From the NCBI RefSeq assembly GCF_002090155.1, contig NZ_BBRM01000003.1, forward strand, positions 124,001 to 188,000: DNA of 64,000 bases, in the 5' to 3' direction. A program made the position numbers and the translations under genes. This DNA comes from Demequina sp. NBRC 110056. Its GTDB lineage: Bacteria > Actinomycetota > Actinomycetes > Actinomycetales > Demequinaceae. The notes below the pieces were generated by a model that saw only the letters and a list, made by a program, of their open reading frames with translations, was not told the origin of the DNA and searched no databases. This document shows, piece by piece, positions 41,064 to 49,192 of this stretch (positions within the stretch are counted from its first letter, which is position 1; each line of letters starts with the position of its first letter).

Positions 41064-42269
41064 TCAGTCGCCCGTGTCGCCGTGGTCCCCGGCCGCCACG
41101 GCGGTGGGCTCGCGGTGACGCGCCGCCGGGGTGATCCAGCCGACCGCCCCAAGCACGGCGACGGTGACCGCGATCGCCACGGTCGCGTCGAGCAGCGGCA
41201 GCCACAGCGCTCCGAGCGCGAAGAACACGGCGGACGCGGCGAGCCAGCGCCAGGTGCCACCCGCCACGCGCATGAGCACCGCGCACGTCGCGGCGAACAG
41301 CGTCGCTCCCGCGCAGATGAGCAGGGACGACGCCGTGGACGCCTCCTCCGCGTCGAGCGCGATCACCGCCTCCTCGTTGCCGGCCGCGACCAGGATGATG
41401 CCCATGAGCAGCGGCAGGTGCAGGTACGTGTAGGCGTCGCGGGCGATGTCGGCCTTGCGCTCGTGGTCCGCGTCGTCAAGCGCCTGCTCGAGGGTGGGGC
41501 CCACGTCCTTGAAGTACGGCCACCACAGCGCGACGGCGACGAGCACGCCGAGCAGCCCGAGCGCGACCAGCGCCGGGCTGGGGTCGAAGCCCGCGGCGGT
41601 GATGCCGACGGCGAGCACGGACTCGCCCAGCGCCAGGATGACGAGCAGGTCGAACCGCTCGGAGAAGTGCGATCCCGACTGCACGCGCCAGCCGGGCCCG
41701 CGCACCGACAGGATCCAGGTGCCGAGCACGTCGAGCGCGACGGTGCCCGCCCACCACCACAGCCGCTGGTCGGGCGGCAGTAGCGCGCCGACCACGAGCA
41801 GCGCCCCGGCGGGGATCCATGCGGCCGTGGTGAGCAGGATCTGGCGGGTGAGGCGCTCGTCGCCGCGCGCGCCCCACAGGTACACGGCGGCGTGGACCAC
41901 GCGGATGACGAGGTAGAGGGTTGCGAACGCCACGGGCGCGAACGAGCCGCCCTCGGCCTCCCAGATGCCCTGGATGGTGAGGGCGATGCCGAACACCGCG
42001 ACCATGGCCACGATGAACCCCGCGAGCGGCAGCCCTCGGTCCGCGCGCATGACGTTGCCGAGCCACGTCCACGCGATCCACACCCACCACAGGACGGCGA
42101 GGACCACGAGGCCCTCGGCGACCGCTCGCCACGTGTGCTCTCCCGCGATCCACGAGGTCACCTGGATGAACGCGTAGACGTAGACGACGTCGAACAGCAG
42201 CTCCATCGTCGTGACGCGGTGGTCCTCGTCGTTGATGTGGGCCGCGAGGCTCCAGCGCTTGAGGCTCAT
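41064..42269 (-). CDS. Low temperature requirement protein A (LtrA) family
   Basis: This 401-residue membrane protein has about eleven hydrophobic segments and the LtrA family signature VTTMELLFDVVYVYAFIQV at the N-terminus and HFSERFDLLVILALGESVLA in the middle. LtrA was named for cold growth of Listeria; the biochemical function is unknown. TAGTCT lies 6 bases before the ATG at 42269, so the gene is leaderless. It is downstream of a small gene and upstream of the BCCT gene on the same strand, but an inverted repeat separates it from the latter. Confidence 0.9.
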   Translation of the reverse strand: MSLKRWSLAAHINDEDHRVTTMELLFDVVYVYAFIQVTSWIAGEHTWRAVAEGLVVLAVLWWVWIAWTWLGNVMRADRGLPLAGFIVAMVAVFGIALTIQGIWEAEGGSFAPVAFATLYLVIRVVHAAVYLWGARGDERLTRQILLTTAAWIPAGALLVVGALLPPDQRLWWWAGTVALDVLGTWILSVRGPGWRVQSGSHFSERFDLLVILALGESVLAVGITAAGFDPSPALVALGLLGVLVAVALWWPYFKDVGPTLEQALDDADHERKADIARDAYTYLHLPLLMGIILVAAGNEEAVIALDAEEASTASSLLICAGATLFAATCAVLMRVAGGTWRWLAASAVFFALGALWLPLLDATVAIAVTVAVLGAVGWITPAARHREPTAVAAGDHGDTGD

Positions 42270-42275
42270 GCCTGC

Positions 42276-42281
42276 AGACTA
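42276..42281 (-). promoter_or_regulatory. Leaderless -10 box TAGTCT of ltrA
   Basis: It lies on the minus strand 6 bases before the ATG, overlapping the stop region of the gene at 42279. Confidence 0.65.
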
Positions 42282-42584
42282 GGCGCGAGGCCTGGTGAGG
42301 CGGCGGACGAGGGCCCGCGCGCGCATCGGCCCTCCCACGGGACGGATGCGGAAGGTGCCGACGTCCGCGTGACGGACCTCGACCCCGTGGCGCGGCCACG
42401 GGCCCGGCGGCGTCACCGCGAGCTCCGACAGCGGCAGCGTCCACTCGAGCCCCTCGCGCGGCACCCAGCGCAGGGTCGTCCCGGTCACCTCGATCAGGCC
42501 GGTGCGCTGGGCGGCGCCACGCGTGGCGCCCATCCCGTGGTCACCGCGGTCGAGCGTGGCCTCGCACTCCCAGCGCCGTGGCAT
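42279..42584 (-). CDS. Hypothetical protein (101 aa), leaderless
   Basis: No function is recognised. The 101-residue protein has an Arg- and His-rich composition, a beta-strand-like core (GLIEVTGTTLRWVPREGLEWTLPL) and a basic C-terminus. A dispersed-motif copy (42321-42330) encodes PMRARALVRR near the end. The start at 42584 is supported by TAGCCT 6 bases upstream; the TAG of that box is also the stop codon of the GH3 gene. It may be a small PH-like or beta-barrel protein, which is uncertain. Confidence 0.62.
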   Translation of the reverse strand: MPRRWECEATLDRGDHGMGATRGAAQRTGLIEVTGTTLRWVPREGLEWTLPLSELAVTPPGPWPRHGVEVRHADVGTFRIRPVGGPMRARALVRRLTRPRA

Positions 42585-42590
42585 GCGCCC

Positions 42591-42596
42591 AGGCTA
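42591..42596 (-). promoter_or_regulatory. Leaderless -10 box TAGCCT formed by the GH3 stop codon
   Basis: It lies on the minus strand 6 bases before the start at 42584; the TAG at 42594-42596 terminates the upstream GH3 gene. Confidence 0.65.
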
Positions 42597-45035
42597 GGTC
42601 AGCCCTGCCTCACCCCGCGCGGCCCGCTTGGCCTTCAGCCCCGTGGCGTTGAGGACCGTGAGCAGCGTGTCGAGCTGCGCGAACGACACCTTGCCCTCGG
42701 AGGCCATGGCGATCGCACGCAGCGGCATGTTGGTGATGAACGCCTCCATGGTGGTGCGCACCTCGTCCGGGGTGTCGTCGCCCACGGGCAGCATCTTGCC
42801 GATCTGCGCGGTGAGCACGGCCTTCACGCGACCGCCGAGCCAGGTCTGGTCGAGGTCGCCGATGACCGAGTCGTAGTGCAGCGGGAACGCCGGGCGCGAG
42901 GCGGGGATCGGCCGCCCGATCAGCCGCGCGAACTCGCTCGCGGTGGCGATGGCCGAGGCGGGCCGGGCGGCCTCGGTGACGACGTCGTCGGACGTGAGGC
43001 GAATGGACTTGGTGGCGACGATCTCGGTCGACGACAGGCCCACGCGGAGCTCGTAGTCGCCCGCCTCGACCTTCCAGGCGCCGTCGGCCGCGTCGTAGAC
43101 GGCGAACGAGCGCTCGTCGAGCTGCACCACCGCATCGGCGCTCTGACCGGGCTCGAGGGTGACCTTCGCGAAGCCCTTGAGCTCCTGCACCGGGCGGTGC
43201 AGGGTCGACACCGGGTCGTGCACGTAGACCTGCACGACGGTCGACCCGGCGCGGTCGCCGGTGTTGGTGACGGGCACCGTCACCTTGCGGGCAGCGCCGC
43301 GCCCGGTCACCTTCGGGGCGCCGAGCTCGAAGGTCGTGTACGACAGGCCGTGGCCGAACGCGAAGCGCGCGGGCACGCCGAACGTGTCGTGGAAGCGGTA
43401 GCCGACGTAGGGGCCCTCGCGGTACTGGACGAGGCGCGGGTCGTTCGCGAAGTCGTGGTTCGAGGGCAGGTCGGTCACCGCGACGGGGAAGGACTCCGCG
43501 AGGCGGCCGCCGGGCTCGGCGTCGCCGAACAGCACGTCCACGACGGCGCTGCCGGAGGCCTGGCCGCCCAGGTACGACTCGAGGATCGCGTTCGGGGCGT
43601 CCGCCCACGGCATGTCGACGGGCGCGCCGTTGGACAGCGTCACCACCACGCGGTCGTGTCGGGCGGTGATCGCCTGGATGAGGCGCACGTGCGAGGCGGG
43701 GACGTCGAGGTGGTCGCGGTCGTAGCCCTCGGACTCGAACGAGGTGGGCAGGCCGACCATGAGCACCACGGTGTCCGCGCCGTCGGCGGCGGCGAGGGCC
43801 TCCTGCAGCTGCGCGTCCGTCGCCTCGCCGGTCCCGGCGTCGTAGCCCGGCGCGTAGGTGAGCGTCGCGCCGTCGCCCAGGCGGGCGCGCATGGCCTCGA
43901 GCGCGGTGTCGAGCCGGGTGGTCTGGACGAGCGAGCTGCCGCCGCCCTGGTGACGCGGAGCCTCCGCGAAGGCGCCGATGAGGGCGATGCTGCCCTGGGG
44001 CGCGAGAGGCAGGATGCCGTCGTTGGTCAGCAGCACCGATCCCGCGGCGGCCGCGCGGCGGGCGAGCGCGTGGTGGTCGGCGTGCATCGCGTCGACGTGG
44101 GCGGCCGGGTGGCGGCTCGCCCGCTCCGCGGCGACGCGCAGCGCGAGCGCGATGACGCGCGCGGCGGCGGTGTCGAGGTCGCTCTCGCTCAGCTCGCCGG
44201 CGTCGATGGCCGCGCTCACGCGGGCGTCGAAGGCTCCCGTGCTCGACGGCATCTCGAGGTCGAGCCCGGCGTGCACCCCCACGGCGCGGTCGAAGGTCGC
44301 GATCCAGTCGGTCATCACCAGGCCGTCGAAGCCCCAGTCGTCGCGCAGGATCTCGGTGAGCAGCTTCCGGGACTCGCCCGCGTGCTCGCCGTTGACGAGG
44401 TTGTAGGCGCTCATGACGGTCCACGGCTGAGCCTCACGCACCGCGATCTCGAAGCCGGTGAGGTAGATCTCGCGCAGGGTGCGCTCGTCGACGATGGTGT
44501 CGAGCCCCATGCGGTTGGTCTCCTGGTTGTTGACCGCGTAGTGCTTGAGGCACGCGCCCACGCCCTCGGCCTGGATGCCGCGCACGAGCGCCGCGGCGGC
44601 GCGGCCGGCCAGCAGCGGGTCCTCGGACATGTACTCGAAGTTCCGGCCGCCGGCAGGGTGGCGCTTGATGTTGAGGCCGGGGCCCAGCAGCACGCCGATC
44701 TCCTCGGTGCGGGCCTCGAGCCCCAGGGCGTGCCCGACCTGCTCGAGGAGGTCGAGGTCCCACGTCGCGGCGAGCGCGCTGGCGGTGGGGAAGCAGGTGG
44801 CGGGCACGGACTCGTGCAGGCCGCCGTGGTCGCCGTCCCCGTTCTGCTTGCGCAGCCCGTGCGGGCCGTCGGTCATCATGAACGACGCCACGCCCTCGGA
44901 GTCGAGCGCCTCGGAGTACCACATGCTGGCTCCGGAGATGAGGCGGATGCGCTCCTCGCGGGGCAGGCGCGAGACGATCTCGAGGGCCTGCTCGGTGACC
45001 CCGTGGGGCAGGACGGGGGCGTCGGTGACGGTCAT
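42594..45035 (-). CDS. Glycoside hydrolase family 3 beta-glucosidase
   Basis: This 813-residue GH3 enzyme probably cleaves terminal beta-linked glucose or xylose. It has an N-terminal TIM barrel (GPGLNIKRHPAGGRNFEYMS; ACLKHYAVNNQETNRM), the nucleophile Asp in GFDGLVMTDWIA (about residue 230), a C-terminal sandwich with the PPRHQGGGSSLV-like loop (APRHQGGGSSLV), and a fibronectin-III-like domain (about residues 560-670). An extra 110-residue C-terminal segment follows. There is no signal peptide, so it acts in the cytoplasm on imported oligosaccharides. A TetR regulator is divergent with a palindromic operator between them. Confidence 0.93.
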   Translation of the reverse strand: MTVTDAPVLPHGVTEQALEIVSRLPREERIRLISGASMWYSEALDSEGVASFMMTDGPHGLRKQNGDGDHGGLHESVPATCFPTASALAATWDLDLLEQVGHALGLEARTEEIGVLLGPGLNIKRHPAGGRNFEYMSEDPLLAGRAAAALVRGIQAEGVGACLKHYAVNNQETNRMGLDTIVDERTLREIYLTGFEIAVREAQPWTVMSAYNLVNGEHAGESRKLLTEILRDDWGFDGLVMTDWIATFDRAVGVHAGLDLEMPSSTGAFDARVSAAIDAGELSESDLDTAAARVIALALRVAAERASRHPAAHVDAMHADHHALARRAAAAGSVLLTNDGILPLAPQGSIALIGAFAEAPRHQGGGSSLVQTTRLDTALEAMRARLGDGATLTYAPGYDAGTGEATDAQLQEALAAADGADTVVLMVGLPTSFESEGYDRDHLDVPASHVRLIQAITARHDRVVVTLSNGAPVDMPWADAPNAILESYLGGQASGSAVVDVLFGDAEPGGRLAESFPVAVTDLPSNHDFANDPRLVQYREGPYVGYRFHDTFGVPARFAFGHGLSYTTFELGAPKVTGRGAARKVTVPVTNTGDRAGSTVVQVYVHDPVSTLHRPVQELKGFAKVTLEPGQSADAVVQLDERSFAVYDAADGAWKVEAGDYELRVGLSSTEIVATKSIRLTSDDVVTEAARPASAIATASEFARLIGRPIPASRPAFPLHYDSVIGDLDQTWLGGRVKAVLTAQIGKMLPVGDDTPDEVRTTMEAFITNMPLRAIAMASEGKVSFAQLDTLLTVLNATGLKAKRAARGEAGLT

Positions 45036-45067
45036 GATGCTCCTTGTGGCGGCGGCGATGCCTTGCC

Positions 45068-45086
45068 TATCTAAGACAGTTAGATA
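45068..45086. promoter_or_regulatory. Palindromic operator between the GH3 and tetR-family genes
   Basis: TATCTAA-GACAG-TTAGATA is a perfect 7-bp inverted repeat with a 5-base centre in an AT-rich patch. TetR-family dimers bind such sites, so the divergent regulator probably represses both genes here. Confidence 0.75.
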
Positions 45087-45103
45087 AGGTGGAGTCTAGG
45101 CGG

Positions 45104-45113
45104 GCCGATGCGC
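45104..45113 (+). repeat. Dispersed GCCGATGCGC motif, intergenic copy upstream of the tetR-family gene
   Basis: Exact core followed by GCGCCGC, 17 bases downstream of the palindromic operator in the GH3/TetR gap. Confidence 0.8.
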
Positions 45114-45153
45114 GCGCCGCAAGTCTCGACCGGCACGTGGGGAGGTGGCTGGG

Positions 45154-45699
45154 GTGGCAGGACGCATGACGCCAGAGGCGCGTCGCGAGTGGATCCTCGA
45201 CGTGGCGCTCGCGGTCATCGACGCCGAGGGGCACCGCGGTCTCACGATGGCCGAGCTCGCCCGCCGGTGCGAGATGTCCACCCCGGGCCTCATGCACTAC
45301 TTCCCCGACCTCGACACGCTGCTGGTGGCGCTCGTGCGCCGCCGCGACGAGCGCGACGACGCGGCGATCGACTGGGAGCGCGCAGTCGCCGAAGGTCCGC
45401 GCGCGCTGCTCGACAGGACCGTGGAGAACATCGTCGCGCTGCCGCACGCGGCGCGGCTGTTCGCGATGGTCGAGGCGGACGCGCTCGACCCGTCGCACCC
45501 CGGCCACGCCTACTTCCGGGAGCGCGCGGCGATGCTCGAGGTCGGGCTCGCGGCCCTGCTCGACGGGCCCGATCCGCGCCGGCGTGCGCGGCGGATCTTC
45601 GCGGCCATGGACGGGCTCCAGCTGCACTACCTGCGCGATCCCGAGGGCTTCGACATGCGCGCCGAGTGGGCGGCGACGGCGGACGCCCTGCTCGCGTAG
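45154..45699 (+). CDS. TetR/AcrR-family transcriptional regulator of the GH3 gene
   Basis: This 181-residue regulator has the TetR N-terminal domain: RREWILDVALAVIDAEGHRG, TMAELARRCEMSTPGLMHYF, DLDTLLVALVRRRDERD. The ligand domain is divergent, as usual. It lies divergent from the GH3 glucosidase with a perfect palindrome in the gap, so it most likely senses a sugar or glycoside and represses that gene. GTG 45154 is chosen from GGAGG 8 bases upstream; ATG 45166 and GTG 45145 are alternatives. The 3' end faces the ROK regulator. Confidence 0.88.
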   Translation: MAGRMTPEARREWILDVALAVIDAEGHRGLTMAELARRCEMSTPGLMHYFPDLDTLLVALVRRRDERDDAAIDWERAVAEGPRALLDRTVENIVALPHAARLFAMVEADALDPSHPGHAYFRERAAMLEVGLAALLDGPDPRRRARRIFAAMDGLQLHYLRDPEGFDMRAEWAATADALLA

Positions 45700-45739
45700 C
45701 GCCCGCGCGGTGACTTCTTCACCTTCCGCGCGCCCGTCA

Positions 45740-45765
45740 CGATGAAAGTGGGCCCACTTTCATCG
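45740..45765. repeat. Perfect 26-bp palindrome (third AAAGTGGGCCCACTTT copy)
   Basis: The palindrome is centred on GGGCCC and is nearly the same sequence as at 40979-41002. It lies between the convergent tetR and ROK-regulator genes and could act as a bidirectional terminator or protein-binding site. Confidence 0.8.
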
Positions 45766-45822
45766 CGAGCGTGGGGTCGGCCAGGAGGAGAGGACCGCCA
45801 CGAGCAGAGGGCCTCCAGCAGC

Positions 45823-45832
45823 GCCGATGCGC
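45823..45832 (+). repeat. Dispersed GCCGATGCGC motif, intergenic copy (tetR/ROK convergent gap)
   Basis: Exact core followed by TCGTCGGCTC, ending 8 bases from the ROK stop. With the palindrome it fills the 141-bp convergent gap. Confidence 0.8.
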
Positions 45833-45840
45833 TCGTCGGC

Positions 45841-47061
45841 TCACAGCGCGTCGAGCGCCTCCCGCGTCAGGGTCCCCGGCGCTGGCGCGCCGGCGAGGGC
45901 GGACGGGTCCGCGCCCCAGCCCGCATAGAGGCCGTGCAGCGCGGTGACGGCGGCGCCCGCGGCGCCCGCGAGGTCGCCCAGCTCCGTGGCCACCACGCGT
46001 GGTGCGACGGTGAGCGTCGCCGCGAGCGCCTCCTCGTAGCGAGCGAGGTCGCCCGTGAGGGACTTCGCGATGCCCCCGCCGAGCACGATGACGTCGGGGT
46101 CGCTCGCCACCGCGACGGCGGCGAGCACGGTGGTGAGCGCCCGGTCGAAGTCGGCGCGCAGCGCGGCCGCCGGGCCGGGGCGGAACACCGCGGCCGGATC
46201 GTCGAGCGCGATGCCCGCGGCGACGGCGCGGGCCAGCAGGCCGGGTCCGGTGACGAGCGCCTCGAGCGTCAGCCCCTCGGGGCCCGCGGGGATCTGGCCG
46301 AACTCTCCGACGAGCCCGCGCCGACCGCGCACGATGGCCCCGTCGACCGCGAGCCCCACGCCGAGGCCCGCGCCGAGCGTGACCATCGCCGCGGACGTCG
46401 CATCGGCCGCCGCGCCCGCGTGCTGCTCGCCGACGAGGGCGAGGTTCGCATCGTTGTCCACCGCGACGAGCGCGCCCCCGGAGCCGGCCTCGAGCGCCTC
46501 GAGGAAGGCGGGGTCCTCGACCTGGCGGAGGTTGGCGGCATTCGAGATGCGGCGCACCGCGCCGGTCGCGGGGTCGGACGCTGCGGCGGCTACAGCGCCG
46601 GGCAGTCCCACGGCGAGGGCGAGGCCCCGCGGGGCAGGGGAGGGCCGCGCGCCGCCCGGGACCGCACCGGCGTCGCGTGCGCGGTCCCCGACCTCCTCTG
46701 CGATGTCCTGCAGCCACCGGGCTAGCTCCGCCGGACCGAGCGTGGCGGGCGTCGGCACGTCCGCGGTCGCGCGCGCCGTGCCCGTCGCGTCCACCGCGAC
46801 GGCCCGCGTGCGCGACGCGCCCAGGTCGATCCCGACGGCGAGCCCCGCGCCAGGAGCCACGTCGAGCAGCACCTCGCGGCGTCCGCGACGGTCGGCGGCG
46901 ACCTCCGCCACCTCGACCACGAGGCCCTCGGTCATCAGCGCGTCGACGGCGCGCGTCACTGTCGCGGGGGAGGCCCCGGTCGCGAGCGCGAGGCGCTTGC
47001 GGCTCGCAGGCCGCAGGCGCAGCAGCGCCGCGAAGATCCTGCCGCGGGTGCGGTCCACCAT
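45841..47061 (-). CDS. ROK-family transcriptional regulator (NagC/XylR-like)
   Basis: This 406-residue regulator has an N-terminal winged helix-turn-helix (RLRPASRKRLALATGASPATVTRAVDALMTEGLV) and a C-terminal ROK sugar-binding domain (GIDLGASRTRAVAVD; VTLGAGLGVGLAVDG; VIVLGGGIAKSL). Oddly, the ROK zinc motif GHxxxxxxxxxCxCGxxGCxE is missing: the position reads GEFGQIPAGPEGLTLEALVT with no Cys. Start 47061 has AGGAGG 8 bases upstream, whereas the ATG at 47109 has none. It is divergent from php with an AT-rich dyad in the gap and probably regulates php-ROK kinase-yhfX. Confidence 0.87.
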   Translation of the reverse strand: MVDRTRGRIFAALLRLRPASRKRLALATGASPATVTRAVDALMTEGLVVEVAEVAADRRGRREVLLDVAPGAGLAVGIDLGASRTRAVAVDATGTARATADVPTPATLGPAELARWLQDIAEEVGDRARDAGAVPGGARPSPAPRGLALAVGLPGAVAAAASDPATGAVRRISNAANLRQVEDPAFLEALEAGSGGALVAVDNDANLALVGEQHAGAAADATSAAMVTLGAGLGVGLAVDGAIVRGRRGLVGEFGQIPAGPEGLTLEALVTGPGLLARAVAAGIALDDPAAVFRPGPAAALRADFDRALTTVLAAVAVASDPDVIVLGGGIAKSLTGDLARYEEALAATLTVAPRVVATELGDLAGAAGAAVTALHGLYAGWGADPSALAGAPAPGTLTREALDAL

Positions 47062-47111
47062 GCGTTCGGCCTCCTCCGCGAGCCGACGTCGGCGGCCCGC
47101 TTGACGCATTT

Positions 47112-47128
47112 GTTTTCACCGCGCAAAC
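47112..47128. promoter_or_regulatory. Candidate ROK operator between the regulator and php
   Basis: GTTT-N9-AAAC is an inverted repeat in an AT-rich island of the 131-bp divergent gap. The minus-strand GATAGT (47127-47132) is a possible -10 for the regulator, overlapping the dyad and consistent with autoregulation. Confidence 0.45.
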
Positions 47129-47192
47129 TATCACGCACCCGCCGCCGCGACCCGCTGGGGCGAGCCGTCGAACGACCGCGAGAGGAGCCGTC

Positions 47193-48272
47193 GTGACCAC
47201 CGCACTGCCCGCCTCGTCCCCCAGCCCGGCCGGCGCATCGGCGCTGCCCACGGCAACGGTGCAGACCGTCCTCGGGCCGGTCGACCCGGCGACGCTGGGC
47301 CGCGTGATGGTCCATGAGCACCCGCTGTCGCTGGCGCCGGGCCCATGGACCACGGGCGGCGGCGACGTCGACGAGCACGCCATCGCGCTCGCGGCCTCTG
47401 CGCTCGCGCCGCTGCTGGATCACGGCATCGACGTCGTGGTCGACCTCAGTCCGTACGGCGTCGTCGGGAGAGCCGACCACGGCGAGAACATCGAGCTGCT
47501 GGCCGAGGTGTCGCGGCGCTCGGGGGTGCACATCGTCGCCGGCACGTCCGTCTACCTCGAGGCCTTCAGCCCCGCGTGGACCGTGGACGCCGGGCTCGAC
47601 GCGATGGCCGAACGGATGTCCGCCGACCTCACGCGCGGCATCGCGGGCACCGCCGTCCGGGCGGGCGTGCTCGGCGAGCAGGCGACCGGGCTCGGCGCGA
47701 TCACGCCCCACGAGGACAAGTGCCTGCGCGCGGCGGCCCGTGCCCACCTGCGCACCGGCGCCGCGATCATGACGCACACGACGCACGGCACCATGGCGCT
47801 CGAGCAGGTCGCGATCCTCCGGGACGAGGGCGCCGACCTGTCGCGCGTCGTCATCGGCCACATGGACATCCAGCCCGACATCGACGTCCTCGCCGCCGTC
47901 CTCGAGATGGGCGCGTGCCTCGCCCTCGACACCATCGGCAAGCAGCACTGGGACTTCTTCCTCGCCCCACAGCCCACCCCCGAGACGGACGGCGAGTACG
48001 GCAAGCGCGGCTACTTCCGCTCCGACCTGTCGCGAGCCCGCATCCTCGCCGAGCTGTGGCGACGCGGCTATGGCGACCAGATCCTCCTGGCCCAGGACCT
48101 CACCGGCGCCGAGGTGTCGCTCAACCCGACCACGCACGGCCAGTGGGGGTACGCCTACCTGCCCGCGGTCTTCCTGCCACTCGCCATGGAGCACGGGCTG
48201 CCGCCGGAGGCCGCCGACACGCTCCTGCGATCGACGCCGCTGCGCCTGCTCACGCTCGGAGGTGGCTCATGA
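47193..48272 (+). CDS. Phosphotriesterase-family hydrolase (Php-like)
   Basis: This 359-residue amidohydrolase-fold protein belongs to the phosphotriesterase homology group. The HxH metal motif is MVHEHPLSLAPG, the bridging-residue position lies in VLGEQATG (Glu, as in E. coli Php, rather than carboxylated Lys), followed by IMTHTTHGT, IGHMDIQPDID and the metal-binding Asp in LLAQDLTGAE. The natural substrates are probably lactones or esters; a phosphotriester is unlikely. GAGAGG precedes the GTG start. It overlaps the ROK kinase by 4 bases. The N-terminus includes a dispersed-motif copy (47233). Confidence 0.85.
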   Translation: MTTALPASSPSPAGASALPTATVQTVLGPVDPATLGRVMVHEHPLSLAPGPWTTGGGDVDEHAIALAASALAPLLDHGIDVVVDLSPYGVVGRADHGENIELLAEVSRRSGVHIVAGTSVYLEAFSPAWTVDAGLDAMAERMSADLTRGIAGTAVRAGVLGEQATGLGAITPHEDKCLRAAARAHLRTGAAIMTHTTHGTMALEQVAILRDEGADLSRVVIGHMDIQPDIDVLAAVLEMGACLALDTIGKQHWDFFLAPQPTPETDGEYGKRGYFRSDLSRARILAELWRRGYGDQILLAQDLTGAEVSLNPTTHGQWGYAYLPAVFLPLAMEHGLPPEAADTLLRSTPLRLLTLGGGS

Positions 48273-49183
48273 CGCTCGTCGTCGGGGTGGACCTCGGCGG
48301 CACCAAGGTGCGTGCCGCGATCGCCGACGCCCGCGGCGAGATCCTCGCCGTCGACGAGGTGCGCACGGCCGATGCGGGCGCCGGGCTCGCGGCGGCCGTC
48401 GCCGCCCTCGAGGGCCGGCTCGTCGCCCAGGTCGGGGCAGCGGCAGCCGACGTCGCCGTCACCGCCGTCGGCGGCGCGGGAGTGGTGACCGGGGACGGGT
48501 TCACGGACGCCCCGCACCTCGACGCGACCGCCGCGGCCACGCTCGGCGGCGACCTCGCTGTGCTCGTGGGCCACCCGGTGGCGCTCGAGAACGACGTCAA
48601 CGTCGCCGCGCTCGGGGCTCTGCACGCGCGCGAGGCCGGCGAGTCGTTCGCCTTCGTGTCGCTCGGCACCGGCATCGGCATGGGCCTCGTGATCGACGGT
48701 CGGATCGTGCGCGGCGCGCGCGGCGCCGCGGGCGAGATCGGCTACCTGCCCATGGGCGCCGATCCGACGGATCCCGACAACCACCGCCGCGGCGCCCTCG
48801 AGGAGGTCGCCGCTGGCGAGACCGTCGCTCAGCGCTACGCGGACCTCGCCGGCGTCGAGCTCGACACCGCGGAGGTGTTCGCGGCTGCCGCGCGCGGCGA
48901 CGCGGGCGCCGAGGCGGCCGTCGACGCCTACGCCCGCTGGGTCGCCCACGCGGTCGGCGCCGTCATCGCCGTCGTCGACCCCGCGCTCATCCTGCTCGGC
49001 GGCGGCATCGGCTCGCGGGAGGACCTCGCTCCGCGGGTGCGCGACTGGCTCGCCGCGCTGGGGTTCGTCGACACCGAGGTGCGCGCCAGCGCCCTCGGCG
49101 GCCGCGGGCCCCTCCTCGGCGCGGTGCGCCTCGCCCTGTCCACGTCCTCGCCCGAGCCAGCACGCGCATCGGCCCTCACCTAG
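48269..49183 (+). CDS. ROK-family sugar kinase (glucokinase-like)
   Basis: This 304-residue kinase has DLGGTKVRAAIAD for ATP phosphate binding, VALENDVNVAALGAL, SLGTGIGMGLVIDGRIVRGARG and LLGGGIGS. It probably phosphorylates a hexose or N-acyl sugar. Like the divergent regulator, it lacks the Cys-rich zinc motif: the position after GEIGYLPMG contains no Cys. It lies between php and yhfX with overlapping or near-overlapping ends, so the three are one operon. A dispersed-motif copy (49164-49173) encodes the last residues. Confidence 0.87.
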   Translation: MTLVVGVDLGGTKVRAAIADARGEILAVDEVRTADAGAGLAAAVAALEGRLVAQVGAAAADVAVTAVGGAGVVTGDGFTDAPHLDATAAATLGGDLAVLVGHPVALENDVNVAALGALHAREAGESFAFVSLGTGIGMGLVIDGRIVRGARGAAGEIGYLPMGADPTDPDNHRRGALEEVAAGETVAQRYADLAGVELDTAEVFAAAARGDAGAEAAVDAYARWVAHAVGAVIAVVDPALILLGGGIGSREDLAPRVRDWLAALGFVDTEVRASALGGRGPLLGAVRLALSTSSPEPARASALT

Positions 49184-49192
49184 GAGACACCC

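Noticed and set aside
38443-41286. A 947-codon minus-strand frame across the BCCT gene
   Set aside because: It is a shifted frame of the BCCT reading; the real frame has twelve helices and family motifs, this one does not.
41892-45074. A 1060-codon open frame on the plus strand opposite the GH3 and LtrA genes
   Set aside because: It is antisense to two clearly recognisable families; high GC removes stop codons from the complementary frames, and its product is an Arg/Gly/His-rich nonsense composition.
10320-45840. Intergenic inverted repeats as terminal repeats of insertion sequences
   Set aside because: There is no transposase between or near the arms, spacers are only 3-82 bases, and no target-site duplications were recognised.
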